From an uncultured Steroidobacter sp. (GTDB lineage Bacteria; Pseudomonadota; Gammaproteobacteria; Steroidobacterales; Steroidobacteraceae), in NCBI GenBank assembly GCA_938008435.1, contig CALLKK010000009.1:434001-498000 (forward strand): a stretch of DNA of 64,000 bases. Reading direction: 5' to 3'. The translations under genes were made by a program, and so were the position numbers. The notes under the pieces were generated by a model. The model did not search any database. It was not told the origin of the DNA and saw nothing but the letters and a program-made list of their open reading frames with translations. How positions within the stretch are numbered: the first letter of the stretch is position 1; each line of letters opens with the position of its first letter. Positions 27,237 through 36,304 of the stretch are shown in pieces.

Positions 27237-28313
27237 TTGCAAGCCAGCCAACCCATCTCCGGCGTTCTGTGGACCCACGTGCTGAGCGACGTCGTGCTCG
27301 GCCTGTTTTGCTTCGCTCTGCCGGTCCTGCTCTATCGGATCGCACGCCGGCGCCGCGATTTCCCGTTCCGTCCGCAGGTGGCCGTGCTGAGCGCCTTCCT
27401 GATCGCAAGCGGCACCGCCCACTTCATGCGCGTGCTGTCCATCTGGTACCCGCTGCCCGGGCTGGGAGCAGCCGTCAAAGTCGTTGCGGCCCTGCTCGCG
27501 ATCCCGACGGCAATCCTGTTGTGGCGGGCGCTGCCCGACTTGCTCAGCATGCCGAGCCACCGGCAACTGCGGCACGCCAACGAATCCCTCGCCCGCGCCA
27601 ACCGTGAGCTCGAAGCGTTCACGGCCTCGGTGTCGCACGATCTGCGCTCGCCGCTCACGACGATCGCCGGTCAGGCAGGCCTGCTCGAAATGTCGCTCAC
27701 GAATGCCAGCGAAGAGCAGCGGCGGCGGCTTGCCAAGATCCAAAGCAGCGTCAAACAGATGTCGGACCTGATCGACGCGCTGCTCGCGTTGTCGCGCATT
27801 TCGCGGCACACGCTCCTGCGCGAAGCCATCGACGCCAGCTCCTTGGCGCATTCGATCGTCAACGACCTCAGACAGCGCGAGCCCGAGCGCGCGGTGGAGG
27901 TCAGCATCCAACCCGACATCTTCGTCTACGGCGATCGCAGGCTCATCGGCGACCTGCTGCGCAACGTGCTCGAGAATGCCTGGAAGTTCACCTCGAAGAC
28001 GGCGAACGCCCGCATCGAGCTCGGCGGCACGATCGACGGCACGATGGCGACCTTGCACGTGCGCGACAACGGCGCGGGCTTCGACATGGCGCATGCGCAG
28101 AAGCTCTTCCGGCCGTTTCATCGCCTGCACAGCGCCAGCGAGTTCGAGGGCTCGGGCATCGGCTTGGCGACGGTTGCGCGCATCGTCGAACGTCACGGCG
28201 GTCGAGTGTGGGCGGACGCCAAGCCGAATGAAGGCGCGGTGTTCTACTTCACGCTGCCCACGGCGCCGATCACCGGCGAGATCCTCGTACAACAGGCCCC
28301 AGAGAACGCATAG
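27237..28313 (+). CDS. Sensor histidine kinase with ethylene-receptor-like membrane domain
   Basis: 358 residues from TTG 27237 (in-frame stop at 27213; GAGG 9 bases before TTG; no other start before the domain). Three membrane helices cover 10-103: LWTHVLSDVVLGLFCFALP, then LSAFLIASGTAHFMRV and AVKVVAALLAIPTAILL ending LPDLLS. This follows the ethylene-binding domain of ETR1-type receptors, with Asp18 and His62 kept, but the copper-ligand cysteine (C65 in ETR1) is Ser58. A coiled linker leads to the HisKA box SVSHDLRSPL (His134), the N box NVLENAWKF, DNGAGFD and EGSGIGLATVARIVERHGG. No PAS, no receiver and no response regulator gene lie nearby; its partner is elsewhere. The ligand is unknown. 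Confidence 0.85.
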   Translation: MQASQPISGVLWTHVLSDVVLGLFCFALPVLLYRIARRRRDFPFRPQVAVLSAFLIASGTAHFMRVLSIWYPLPGLGAAVKVVAALLAIPTAILLWRALPDLLSMPSHRQLRHANESLARANRELEAFTASVSHDLRSPLTTIAGQAGLLEMSLTNASEEQRRRLAKIQSSVKQMSDLIDALLALSRISRHTLLREAIDASSLAHSIVNDLRQREPERAVEVSIQPDIFVYGDRRLIGDLLRNVLENAWKFTSKTANARIELGGTIDGTMATLHVRDNGAGFDMAHAQKLFRPFHRLHSASEFEGSGIGLATVARIVERHGGRVWADAKPNEGAVFYFTLPTAPITGEILVQQAPENA

Positions 28314-28481
28314 CACGGCGCGAGCGGCGTTCGGGTTGCACGAATTGCGGCGACTCGAGCGGCGTTCGCCGGCGATCCACCGCCATTGACCGAACGCGCC
28401 TTTACGGCGGTCGATGCGCCCGGATTAGAATCGCGCGCACGGCGACGGCCATTGCGCAGACAACAACACAACGGGACGCCC

Positions 28482-29723
28482 ATGTCATTCGACCCGAACG
28501 CACTGGAAAGCCTCCGCATCGATCGCAGCCAGGAACCGCCGAGCCGCGAATCGAGCCCGCTGTACAAATGGCTGATCGCGATCGTGCTCGTGCTCGCGCT
28601 CGTTGCGGCAGCCTATGCGCTGCTGCGCGACCGAGCTATCGAGGTCGAGACGGTGACTGCCGTGGCAAGCTCCTCGCGTCCCATCGGCGGCGCTGCGGTC
28701 CTCAATGCATCGGGTTACGTCGTCGCGCGCCGTCAGGCGACTGTCTCGGCCAAGGTCACCGGCAAGATCGCCGAGCTCTTCATCGAAGAAGGCATGACCG
28801 TCAAGGAAGGTCAGCTTCTTGCGCGCCTCGACGATACGACGGCGCGTCCGCTCTACGACCTGGCGCGGCGTCAGCTCGAAGCCTCGCGCAAACAGCTTCA
28901 AGAAATCGAAGTACGTCTCGCCGAAGCCGAGCGCAATCTGCGCCGCACCGAGCAGCTGCGCGCCGATAAGCTGGTCAGCGAAGCGCAGCTCGATCAAGTG
29001 CAGTCCGAAGTGGCCGCGCTGCGCGCGCGACTCGACGCAGCGCGCAGCGAAGTGAAAGTCGCCGAAGGCACGGTGCGCGTGCGCGAACAGGATCTCGACG
29101 ATTTGCTCGTACGCGCGCCGTTCGACGGCGTCATCGTCTCGAAGGACGCGCAGCCTGGCGAGATCGTCTCGCCGATGTCGGCAGGCGGCGGTTTCACGCG
29201 CACCGGCATCGCGACCATCGTCGACATGGACTCGCGCGAGATCGAAGTGGACGTCAACGAAGCATTCATCAATCGCGTCCGTCCGAATCAGCGCACCGAA
29301 GCCGCGCTCGATGCGTATCCGGATTGGATCATCCCGAGCCACGTCATCAACGTGGTGCCGACCGCCGATCGGCAGAAGGCGACGGTGCGCGTGCGCATCG
29401 CCTTCGACGAGCTCGATCCGCGCATCCTGCCGCAGATGGGCGTGAAGGTGACCTTCCTCGAAGATGAGCCCAAGGAAACGGACACGGACGCGAGCGCGCG
29501 GCCGACCGCGCGCGTGCCGACGACAGCGATCTTCAACCAAGGCGGCACCACTTATGTATGGCGCGTGAGCAGCGGATCGGTCGAGCGCGTCGCCGTGCGC
29601 ACGGGGCGCGAGCGCGATGGACAGACCGAGATCATCGCGGGCATTGCCGCGGGCGATACGCTCGTCGCCCGTCCGGTTGAAGGGCTCGCCGAAGGCGCGC
29701 CGGTCAAGATCGTCAAACGCTGA
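28482..29723 (+). CDS. ABC exporter periplasmic adaptor (HlyD/MacA-like)
   Basis: 413 residues from ATG 28482; the frame is open 96 bases further but that part looks non-coding. One TM helix (WLIAIVLVLALVAAAYALL, about 28-46) anchors it. Then GYVVARRQATVSAKVTGKI (lipoyl-like), a long alpha-hairpin (about 120-205) and VRAPFDGVIVSKDAQPGEI. First gene of a four-gene rightward set with an ATPase and two permeases, as in MacAB- or DevBCA-type tripartite exporters. The substrate is unknown. Confidence 0.88.
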   Translation: MSFDPNALESLRIDRSQEPPSRESSPLYKWLIAIVLVLALVAAAYALLRDRAIEVETVTAVASSSRPIGGAAVLNASGYVVARRQATVSAKVTGKIAELFIEEGMTVKEGQLLARLDDTTARPLYDLARRQLEASRKQLQEIEVRLAEAERNLRRTEQLRADKLVSEAQLDQVQSEVAALRARLDAARSEVKVAEGTVRVREQDLDDLLVRAPFDGVIVSKDAQPGEIVSPMSAGGGFTRTGIATIVDMDSREIEVDVNEAFINRVRPNQRTEAALDAYPDWIIPSHVINVVPTADRQKATVRVRIAFDELDPRILPQMGVKVTFLEDEPKETDTDASARPTARVPTTAIFNQGGTTYVWRVSSGSVERVAVRTGRERDGQTEIIAGIAAGDTLVARPVEGLAEGAPVKIVKR

Positions 29724-29741
29724 GTTCAGGAGGGGGACGTC

Positions 29742-30437
29742 GTGGTTGCAGACGAAGTGCTGGTGAAATGCCGCGGGATTGCCAAGGACTACCGGCGAGG
29801 CGCCGAGATCGTCCATGTCCTGCACTCTCTTGATCTCGAAATTCCACGGGGCGATTTCCTGGCCCTGATGGGCCCGTCGGGCTCAGGCAAGTCGACGCTG
29901 CTCAATCTGATCGGCGGGCTCGATCGGCCGACGGCCGGTTCGATCGAAGTGGCCGGCCAGCGCATCGACACGATGAGCGATGCGCAGCTCGGTCGCTGGC
30001 GTTCGCGGCACGTCGGTTTCGTGTTTCAGATGTACAACCTCTTGCCGGTGCTGAGCGCGCTGCGCAATGTGGAGTTGCCGCTGCTGCTCACCAATCTTTC
30101 GGCCGCAGAGCGCCGCCGCCGTGCAGAAGCGGCGCTCAAGCTCGTCGGCCTGAGCGAGCGCGCCAACCACAAGCCGCGCGAGCTCTCGGGCGGACAGGAA
30201 CAACGCGTCGGTATCGCGCGCGCCATCGTCTCTGATCCCGACCTGCTCCTCTGCGACGAGCCGACCGGCGATCTCGATCGCAAGTCGGGCGACGAGATCC
30301 TCGATCTGCTGCAGGCGCTCAACGAGCGGCAGGGCAAGACGATCATCATGGTGACGCACGACCCGCACGCGGCGGCGCGCGCCAAGCGCACCTTGCATCT
30401 CAACAAGGGTCGGCTCGAGCTCGAAGCGGCTGCATGA
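29742..30437 (+). CDS. ABC exporter ATPase (MacB/LolD type)
   Basis: 231 residues from GTG 29742, with an excellent CAGGAGGGGG ribosome binding site. All ATPase motifs are present: Walker A GPSGSGKST, Q-loop VFQMYNL, signature LSGGQEQRVGIARAIV, Walker B LLLCDEPTGDLD and the switch His in MVTHDPHAA. Length and LLNLIGGLDRPTAGS fit the LolD/MacB/DevA subfamily that drives mechanotransmission-type exporters. Confidence 0.95.
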   Translation: MVADEVLVKCRGIAKDYRRGAEIVHVLHSLDLEIPRGDFLALMGPSGSGKSTLLNLIGGLDRPTAGSIEVAGQRIDTMSDAQLGRWRSRHVGFVFQMYNLLPVLSALRNVELPLLLTNLSAAERRRRAEAALKLVGLSERANHKPRELSGGQEQRVGIARAIVSDPDLLLCDEPTGDLDRKSGDEILDLLQALNERQGKTIIMVTHDPHAAARAKRTLHLNKGRLELEAAA

Positions 30438-30454
30438 TGCCTGCGGGAGCGCCT

Positions 30455-31603
30455 ATGAAATACCTCCACCTGCTCTGGGCGAATCTCGGCCGCAAGAAGC
30501 TGCGCACCAGCTTGACGCTCGCGTCGATCATCGTCGCGTTCTTGCTGTTCGGCGTGCTCGAGACGCTCAAGACGGCATTGACCGGCGGCGCCGAGCTCGC
30601 CGGCATCGACCGGCTGATCACGATGAACAAAGTGTCACTCGTCCAGCCGTTGCCGGAGAGCTACGTCGCGCGCGTGCGCGGCGTGGACGGCGTGAGGGCG
30701 GCAACGCCCTATTCGTGGTTCGGCGCCATTTACCAAGACGAGCGCAATCAACTCGTTGCCTTTGCCGTCGAGCCCGAAACGTTCCTCGAAATCGTTCCAG
30801 AGCTCGAGCTCACCGAGGACGAGCGCCGCGCCTGGATCAGTGACCGCGCCGGCATGATCGTCGGCAAAGCCACTGCGGAGCGCTTCGGCTGGAAGGTCGG
30901 CGACAGCGTGCCGCTGCGCTCGGGCATTTACTCGAACAAGGACGGCACGCAGGTCTGGCAGATGAACGTCCGCGCGATCTTCTCGATGAAGTCCGATTCG
31001 AGCAGCATCTACTTCCATCACGAATACCTCGATGAAGCGCGCACGTTCGGCCAAGACACGATCAGCATGATCTATCTGCGGATATACGATCCGAATCGCT
31101 CCGTCGAGATCGCCAATGGCATCGACGCACTCTTCGCGAACTCCTCCTATGAGACGAAAACCGACAGCGAGAGCGCGTTCGTACAGTCCTTCGCCAATCA
31201 GATGGGCAACATCGGCGCGCTGGTCACCGGCGTTGCCAGCGCAGTGTTCTTCACGCTGCTGCTCGTCATCGCGAACACGATGGGTCAGTCGGTGCGCGAA
31301 CGCACCAACGAGCTGGCCGTAATGAAAACGATCGGCTTTTCCCGCGGCACCGTTACGGGTCTGGTGCTGGCCGAGTCGATGCTGCTCACGTTCCTCGGCG
31401 CGGCCATCGGCCTCGTACTTGCGGGCATCATTGCGATCGGCATGGGCCAAGCGCTCGCGCAGTATTTCCCAGCGCTCGGCATGCCGGCATCGACATATGT
31501 TGTCGGTACCGTGGTCGCGCTCGTGCTCGGTGCGATCGCAAGCGCGCTTCCCGCCGTGCAGGCGTGGCAGCTCAAGATCGTAGATGCATTGCGAAGAACG
31601 TGA
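30455..31603 (+). CDS. ABC exporter permease 1 (FtsX/MacB domain)
   Basis: 382 residues from ATG 30455, preceded by CGGGAG; an ATG at 30434 overlapping the ATPase stop is an alternative. Topology is one N-terminal TM (LTLASIIVAFLLFGVLETLK), a large periplasmic domain of about 220 residues, and three C-terminal TMs with NELAVMKTIGFSRGTVTGLV, the FtsX-domain coupling region. It should pair with permease 2 as a heterodimer over the ATPase. Confidence 0.9.
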   Translation: MKYLHLLWANLGRKKLRTSLTLASIIVAFLLFGVLETLKTALTGGAELAGIDRLITMNKVSLVQPLPESYVARVRGVDGVRAATPYSWFGAIYQDERNQLVAFAVEPETFLEIVPELELTEDERRAWISDRAGMIVGKATAERFGWKVGDSVPLRSGIYSNKDGTQVWQMNVRAIFSMKSDSSSIYFHHEYLDEARTFGQDTISMIYLRIYDPNRSVEIANGIDALFANSSYETKTDSESAFVQSFANQMGNIGALVTGVASAVFFTLLLVIANTMGQSVRERTNELAVMKTIGFSRGTVTGLVLAESMLLTFLGAAIGLVLAGIIAIGMGQALAQYFPALGMPASTYVVGTVVALVLGAIASALPAVQAWQLKIVDALRRT

Positions 31604-31687
31604 TGACGAGGCACCGAAGGCGGCGCCTACGCGCCTGCATCGTTGACTTGAACGGCGCCCAGCGCTCGACATAGAGAGAGGAACACC

Positions 31688-32878
31688 ATGTCAGGACCGG
31701 TTTCTCAAGCGCTCGTCGTGACCGGCATGAACCTGCGCAACCTGCGCGAGCGAGTCGCCTCTTCGATCGTGGCGCTCATCGGCATTGCCGGCGTGGTAAC
31801 GGTCTTGGTCGGCGTACTGTCGATCAACGAGGGCTTTCGTGCGGCGCTCGACTACTCGGGCTCGCCCGACGTCGCGATCGTGCTGCGCGGCGGATCGAAC
31901 GACGAGTTGAGCAGTGGCCTCGGCCAAAGCGATGTGCGCGTGATCATGGATGCGCCGCAGATCGCACGCGATGCGGACGGGCCGATCGCTTCGCCCGAGC
32001 TCTATGTCATCGTCGACGTACCGCTCAAACGCACCGGCACGGCCGCGAACGTGCCCTTCCGCGGCGTCGGACAGAATGGACCGAAACTGCGCCGCAATTT
32101 CGAGATCGTCGAAGGCCGCATGTTCACGCCCGGCACGTTCGAAGTCATCGTCGGCGCTGGCGCGGCCGAGCAGTTCGAAGGACTCACGGTCGGCAACACG
32201 GTGCGCTGGGGCACGACCAACTGGAAGATCGTCGGCAAATTCTCGGACAAGGGCAGCGTTTCCGAATCCGAGGTATGGACCGACGTCACCGTGCTGCAGG
32301 GCGCGTACAACCGCGGCAACAGCTACCAATCCGTGCGCGCGAAACTGACCAGCCCAGATGCGCTCTCAGCATTCCGCGACGGCCTGTCGAGCGATCCGCG
32401 CGTCAACACCAAGGTTTTCTCGGAACAGGCATTCTACGAGCAGCAGTCTGAGGGCTTGCGTACTCTGATCACGGGGGTCGGCTTCGGCATTGCGCTCTTG
32501 ATGGGCTTGGGCGCGATCTTCGCCGCGCTCAACACGATGTACTCGGCGGTCGCAGCGCGCACGCGCGAGATCGCGACGCTGCGCGCCATCGGGTTCGACG
32601 CTTTTCCGATCGTCATCTCCGTCATCGCCGAAGCCTTGCTGCTCGCCTTGATCGGCAGCGTCATCGGCGCGCTGATCGCCTACCTCGCTTTCAACGGCAT
32701 TCGCGCTTCGACGCTCAATTTCGGCTCGTTCACGCAGCTCACGTTCGCGTTCACTGTCACACCGCAGCTCCTGCTGCAGGGGATCGTGTACGCGCTCGTG
32801 CTCGGACTCATCGGCGGGCTGCTGCCGAGCCTGCGTGCCGCACAGCTGCCGATTACGACAGGACTACGCCAGCTGTGA
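31688..32878 (+). CDS. ABC exporter permease 2 (FtsX/MacB domain)
   Basis: 396 residues with AGAGAGAGGA before the ATG. Same architecture as permease 1: TM1 SSIVALIGIAGVVTVLVGVL, a periplasmic MacB-type core (about 50-270) and three TMs with REIATLRAIGFDAFPIVISV. Sequence similarity to permease 1 is limited, so this is a true second subunit rather than a recent duplicate. The export substrate is unknown; FRGVGQNGPKLRRNFEIVEG is the typical MacB core stretch. Confidence 0.9.
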   Translation: MSGPVSQALVVTGMNLRNLRERVASSIVALIGIAGVVTVLVGVLSINEGFRAALDYSGSPDVAIVLRGGSNDELSSGLGQSDVRVIMDAPQIARDADGPIASPELYVIVDVPLKRTGTAANVPFRGVGQNGPKLRRNFEIVEGRMFTPGTFEVIVGAGAAEQFEGLTVGNTVRWGTTNWKIVGKFSDKGSVSESEVWTDVTVLQGAYNRGNSYQSVRAKLTSPDALSAFRDGLSSDPRVNTKVFSEQAFYEQQSEGLRTLITGVGFGIALLMGLGAIFAALNTMYSAVAARTREIATLRAIGFDAFPIVISVIAEALLLALIGSVIGALIAYLAFNGIRASTLNFGSFTQLTFAFTVTPQLLLQGIVYALVLGLIGGLLPSLRAAQLPITTGLRQL

Positions 32879-32897
32879 CGCCGCGGGCCGCTCGCTC

Positions 32898-33798
32898 ATG
32901 CCAGAGCTGCCTGACATCGTCGTCTATATCGAAGCGCTCGAGCGACGCATCGTAGGCCAACGGATCGAGCGTATCCTGCTCAAGAATCCGTTTCTGCTGC
33001 GCTCGGTCGAGCCGCCGCTCGGCGCGTGCGAAGGACAACGGATCGTGGCGCTACGCCGTATCGGCAAGCGCATCGCGATCGGGCTTGCCAACGATGTCTG
33101 GCTCGTGCTGCACCTGATGATCGCGGGCCGCTTGCACTGGTACGAGCGCGATTCGCGGCAGCGCAAACGGCCAAGCCTGCTCACCCTCGAGCTCGCTAAC
33201 GGCGCGCTCACGCTCACAGAAGCCGGCACCAAGCGCCGCGCGTCGCTTCATCTCGTGCAAGGCGAGCAGGCATTGCAGGAATTCGACCGCGGCGGACTCG
33301 AGGTGCTCGACAGCGACGCCGCGACGTTCCGCGCGCGGCTCGAAGCGCGCAATCACACGCTCAAGCGCGCGCTCACCGATCCCACCATCCTGAGCGGCAT
33401 CGGGCAATGCGTACTCCGATGAGATTCTCCATCGCGCACGTCTGTCGCCGCTTGCGCAGACCAAATCGCTCGACGATGCAGCGTGGGCGCGCCTTTACGA
33501 AGCCACCTGCAGCACGCTGCGCGAATGGACCCAACGCCTTCGCGACGAGTGTCGCGACGGTTTTCCGGAGAAGGTCACTGCCTTTCGCGCTGGCATGGCC
33601 GTGCACGGCCGCTATGGCCAGCCGTGCCCGGTCTGCGGCGCGACGATCCAGCGCATTCGTTACGTCGAGAACGAAACGAACTACTGCCCGCGTTGTCAGA
33701 CGGGCGGCCGGCTGCTCGCCGACCGCTCGCTCTCGCGCCTGCTGAAGGACGATTGGCCGAAAACGGTCGAAGAATGGGAACGCGGCCGGTCAGGCTGA
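32898..33798 (+). pseudogene. mutM: Formamidopyrimidine-DNA glycosylase-like gene, broken by a +1 frameshift
   Basis: ATG 32898 gives MPELPDIVVYIEALERR (catalytic Pro2/Glu3 as in Fpg/MutM) and continues to [16 protein letters not shown], stopping at 33420-33422. Removing one G from the GGG at 33402-33404 restores [16 protein letters not shown], the conserved helix-two-turns-helix, and the frame then runs to a stop at 33796-33798 with the zinc finger CPVCG-N15-CPRC. The corrected protein is about 299 residues and complete. So this is either a very recent mutation or a sequencing/assembly error. It is 19 bases after the ABC permease. Role if intact: removal of oxidised purines from DNA. Confidence 0.88.
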
Positions 33799-33866
33799 TG
33801 CGACGGGCGTGTTCTGCGAGGCGCTGACGCCGTACACTCTCGCGCTGCCCACCTCCCGATCGAACG

Positions 33867-35126
33867 ATGACACAGACGCTGCCTACAGAGCCGCGCCGAG
33901 CGGCCTTCGCCTTCATACTGGTCACGGTCCTGCTCGACATGTTCGCAGTCGGGATCATCATTCCGGTGCTGCCCAATCTCATCAAAGAGTTCATGGGCAA
34001 CACGGCGGATGCCGCAACGATCTACGGCGTCTTCAGCACGGCTTGGGCGCTCATGCAGTTCATCTTCTCGCCCGTGCTCGGCTCGCTTTCCGATCGCTTC
34101 GGACGCCGCAAGGTCATCTTGCTGTCGAATTTCGGTCTCGGCCTCGACTACGTGCTCATGGCGCTCGCGCCGACGATCGGCTGGTTGTTCGTGGGACGAG
34201 TGATCTCGGGCATCACGTCCGCCAGTGTCGCGACAGCGGGTGCGTACATCGCCGACGTCACGCCGCCCGAGCAGCGCGCTTCGAAATTCGGTCTGCTCGG
34301 CGCCGCCTTCGGCGTCGGTTTCGTCATCGGCCCAGCGCTCGGCGGCGTGCTGGGCGATATCGATCCGCGCCTACCCTTCTGGGTCGCCGCAGGATTCAGT
34401 CTCACGAACGCGATGTACGGCTTGTTCGTGCTGCCCGAATCGCTGCCGCCCGAGCGGCGCAGCGCCTTCTCGTGGCGCAAGGCCAATCCGGTCGGCGCGT
34501 TGCGATTGCTCAGCTCGCATCGGCAACTTTGGGGACTCGCCAGCGTGAGCTTCTTGAGCAACCTCGCGCACGTCGCGTTGCCGGCGACGGCCGTGCTCTA
34601 CATGGGTTATCGCTATGGCTGGGATACGAGGCAGGTCGGCTTGCTGCTCGCGCTCGCGGGCGTGTGTCAGATCGTCGTGCAAGGCGGCTTGGTCAGACGC
34701 GTCGTACCGGCGCTCGGCGAACGACGCACGATGATCCTCGGCTTGAGCGGCGGTGCGCTCGGCTTCTTCATCCAAGGCATTGCCACCTCGGCGCCGGTCT
34801 ACATCCTGGGCATCGTCGCGATGAGCCTGTGGGGCTTCTTGAATCCCGCGCTGCAAGGCTCGATGACGCGGCTCGTCAAACCGACCGAGCAAGGTCAGCT
34901 GCAAGGTGCTAACAGCAGCCTGATGGGTATCGCCAATCTCATCGGACCGATGATCTTTGCGCAGGTGTTCGCCACGTTCATCGCGCACCGCGAATGGCAT
35001 GTGCCTGGTGCCGCCTTCCTGCTGTCCGCGGCGCTCCTCTGCGCGGGCGCGGTGCTCGTTGCCGCCGTGACGCGCACGCCGCTCCCGGCGCCGGAACGCG
35101 AGCTGCGTCGCGTCGACGAAGCCTGA
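33867..35126 (+). CDS. MFS drug/H+ antiporter, TetA-like (DHA1, 12 TM)
   Basis: 419 residues with twelve hydrophobic helices. The N-terminal half shows the motif [19 protein letters not shown] and, after TM2, the loop motif [18 protein letters not shown]4-5 has [20 protein letters not shown] followed by [16 protein letters not shown], the antiporter motif. This pattern is the TCR/Tet group, but related proteins export many compounds, so tetracycline should not be assumed. A large interrupted hairpin follows 26 bases after the stop. Confidence 0.9.
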   Translation: MTQTLPTEPRRAAFAFILVTVLLDMFAVGIIIPVLPNLIKEFMGNTADAATIYGVFSTAWALMQFIFSPVLGSLSDRFGRRKVILLSNFGLGLDYVLMALAPTIGWLFVGRVISGITSASVATAGAYIADVTPPEQRASKFGLLGAAFGVGFVIGPALGGVLGDIDPRLPFWVAAGFSLTNAMYGLFVLPESLPPERRSAFSWRKANPVGALRLLSSHRQLWGLASVSFLSNLAHVALPATAVLYMGYRYGWDTRQVGLLLALAGVCQIVVQGGLVRRVVPALGERRTMILGLSGGALGFFIQGIATSAPVYILGIVAMSLWGFLNPALQGSMTRLVKPTEQGQLQGANSSLMGIANLIGPMIFAQVFATFIAHREWHVPGAAFLLSAALLCAGAVLVAAVTRTPLPAPERELRRVDEA

Positions 35127-35510
35127 TTCGATCTTTCTGGTCCCGATTGGCGCATGCTTGCTCGCGGCTGCACGCGAGCAGTGCATGCCGTGCGCTCTTA
35201 TCCCGAGAAAATCGAGAAAATCCGCCACGCGCGCGTTGGCACAGCTCGTGCAATGCAAAGGGCGAGCGCTACTTGTGGCGTGTCATGCGGAGTCTCTTCG
35301 GTATCGACGTTTTTAACTTGCTAACGATGATGGTGACCATCCCCCTGAGCCATCGATCGGATGCAGGCGTGCGCGGCGATAGGCCGCGCACGCTTCTTTT
35401 TAGCTGAACGTCGCAGCGAACCAGCCAGGATCGGCAATCCAGCCGATTCCCGCAGAGACCAATTCAGAAGGTCGACACGGAAAGGGACGAATACGCGGAC
35501 TGTTGCGCGC
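35127..35510. other. Intergenic region with large hairpin and tandem 9-mers
   Basis: 384 bases between the MFS gene and a minus-strand gene. 35152-35188 folds as GCATGC-T-TGCTCGCG, loop GCTGCA, CGCGAGCA-GT-GCATGC and may end the MFS transcript. GAGAAAATC is repeated twice in tandem at 35205-35222. A 40-codon ORF (35285-35407, MRSLFGIDVFNLLTMMVTIP at its start) overlaps the terminator described next; I cannot show that it is translated. Confidence 0.5.
35367..35403 (+). terminator. Intrinsic terminator with no assigned gene
   Basis: An 11-bp perfect stem GCGTGCGCGGC/GCCGCGCACGC, loop GATAG, then TTCTTTTTT. The T-tract is on the plus strand only. It is 240 bases after the MFS stop, so it may end that transcript or a short RNA that starts in the gap. 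Confidence 0.85.
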
Positions 35511-35828
35511 CTAGAACGCCGCGAATTCCGCACTCAGGATTTCAGCCTCGGCGGCGCAGCCGATCTCCCGAGAAGACCCGGGCGCCGGATAGAACTCCTC
35601 GTTCAGATCCTTGCCGCCGGCAGCGCGCCAGCGCACGCGGATGGCGATGGTCTTGTACGTGTGCGTGTTATGCAGCCACAGGCGATTGTTCCGCTCGTCG
35701 CACGCTCCCTCGAAGCTCAAGCTAACGAATGCCGGGGCGGTTTCCTCTTCTTCCGCCGCCAGCGGCCGGCCCGCTCCGCCGACGAGCAATGCGGCGAACA
35801 CGACACACGCTGTCAAAGCCCTGAACAC
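35511..35828 (-). CDS. Small secreted protein, unknown
   Basis: 105 residues: a signal peptide (MFRALTACVVFAALLVGGAG) and a mature domain of about 80 residues with NNRLWLHNTHTYKTIAIRVR and GSSREIGCAAEAEI. Two cysteines (CDERN, IGC) could pair. The pattern resembles small immunoglobulin-like periplasmic proteins but I do not recognise the family. It stands alone between the orphan terminator and a 476-base gap. Confidence 0.6.
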   Translation of the reverse strand: MFRALTACVVFAALLVGGAGRPLAAEEEETAPAFVSLSFEGACDERNNRLWLHNTHTYKTIAIRVRWRAAGGKDLNEEFYPAPGSSREIGCAAEAEILSAEFAAF

Positions 35829-36304
35829 GAGTCACACCCCCTTGAATCTACGAGCACGCCGCGGCGCCGGCCCTGGCGCAACGAAGCACGCGCAAGATTC
35901 TGTGTCGACCGCGCGGCCGGTGCCGAGATCCGATCGACTCTGCCCTGTGCATCCTGGAAAGCCCGAATATAGACGGATTGGCGCACGCGACGCCACCGAG
36001 CCCGCCAAGCGAAGCGCCTGTGCCGCACCGCCACGCCGGGCTCCCCGAAATCGCTAGCTGACCGGGCGGCACCAGATGTGAAATGGCTCGCATTTTCGGG
36101 CGATCGCGAACCTCCACGCGCTCCAGATAGGGTGCGCCGCTTCGGCGCTCGAACCCGACGCGAGCGGCAACCGGCGTCCCATCGGGCCAATGGATACGCC
36201 AAGGCGCTCGCCTCGCGTCGCCACGGCCACGCCGGGAACTTACGCAGGATAGATGTGTTAGATTTCATCTCTTTCCCGCAGAAGTCATTAATGGAGCAGC
36301 CGCG
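35829..36304. promoter_or_regulatory. Gene-free region upstream of sodB
   Basis: 476 bases. TGTTAGATT at 36256-36264 fits an extended -10 (TG-N-TAGATT) and would start sodB about 36271 with a short leader. No Fur box, RNA gene or repeat is clear; ORFs here have atypical, Arg/Ser-rich products and are not supported. Confidence 0.4.

Noticed and set aside
35285..35407. Amino-acid attenuator leader peptide
   Set aside because: No run of a single amino acid and no biosynthetic gene downstream on the same strand; kept only as a weak candidate.
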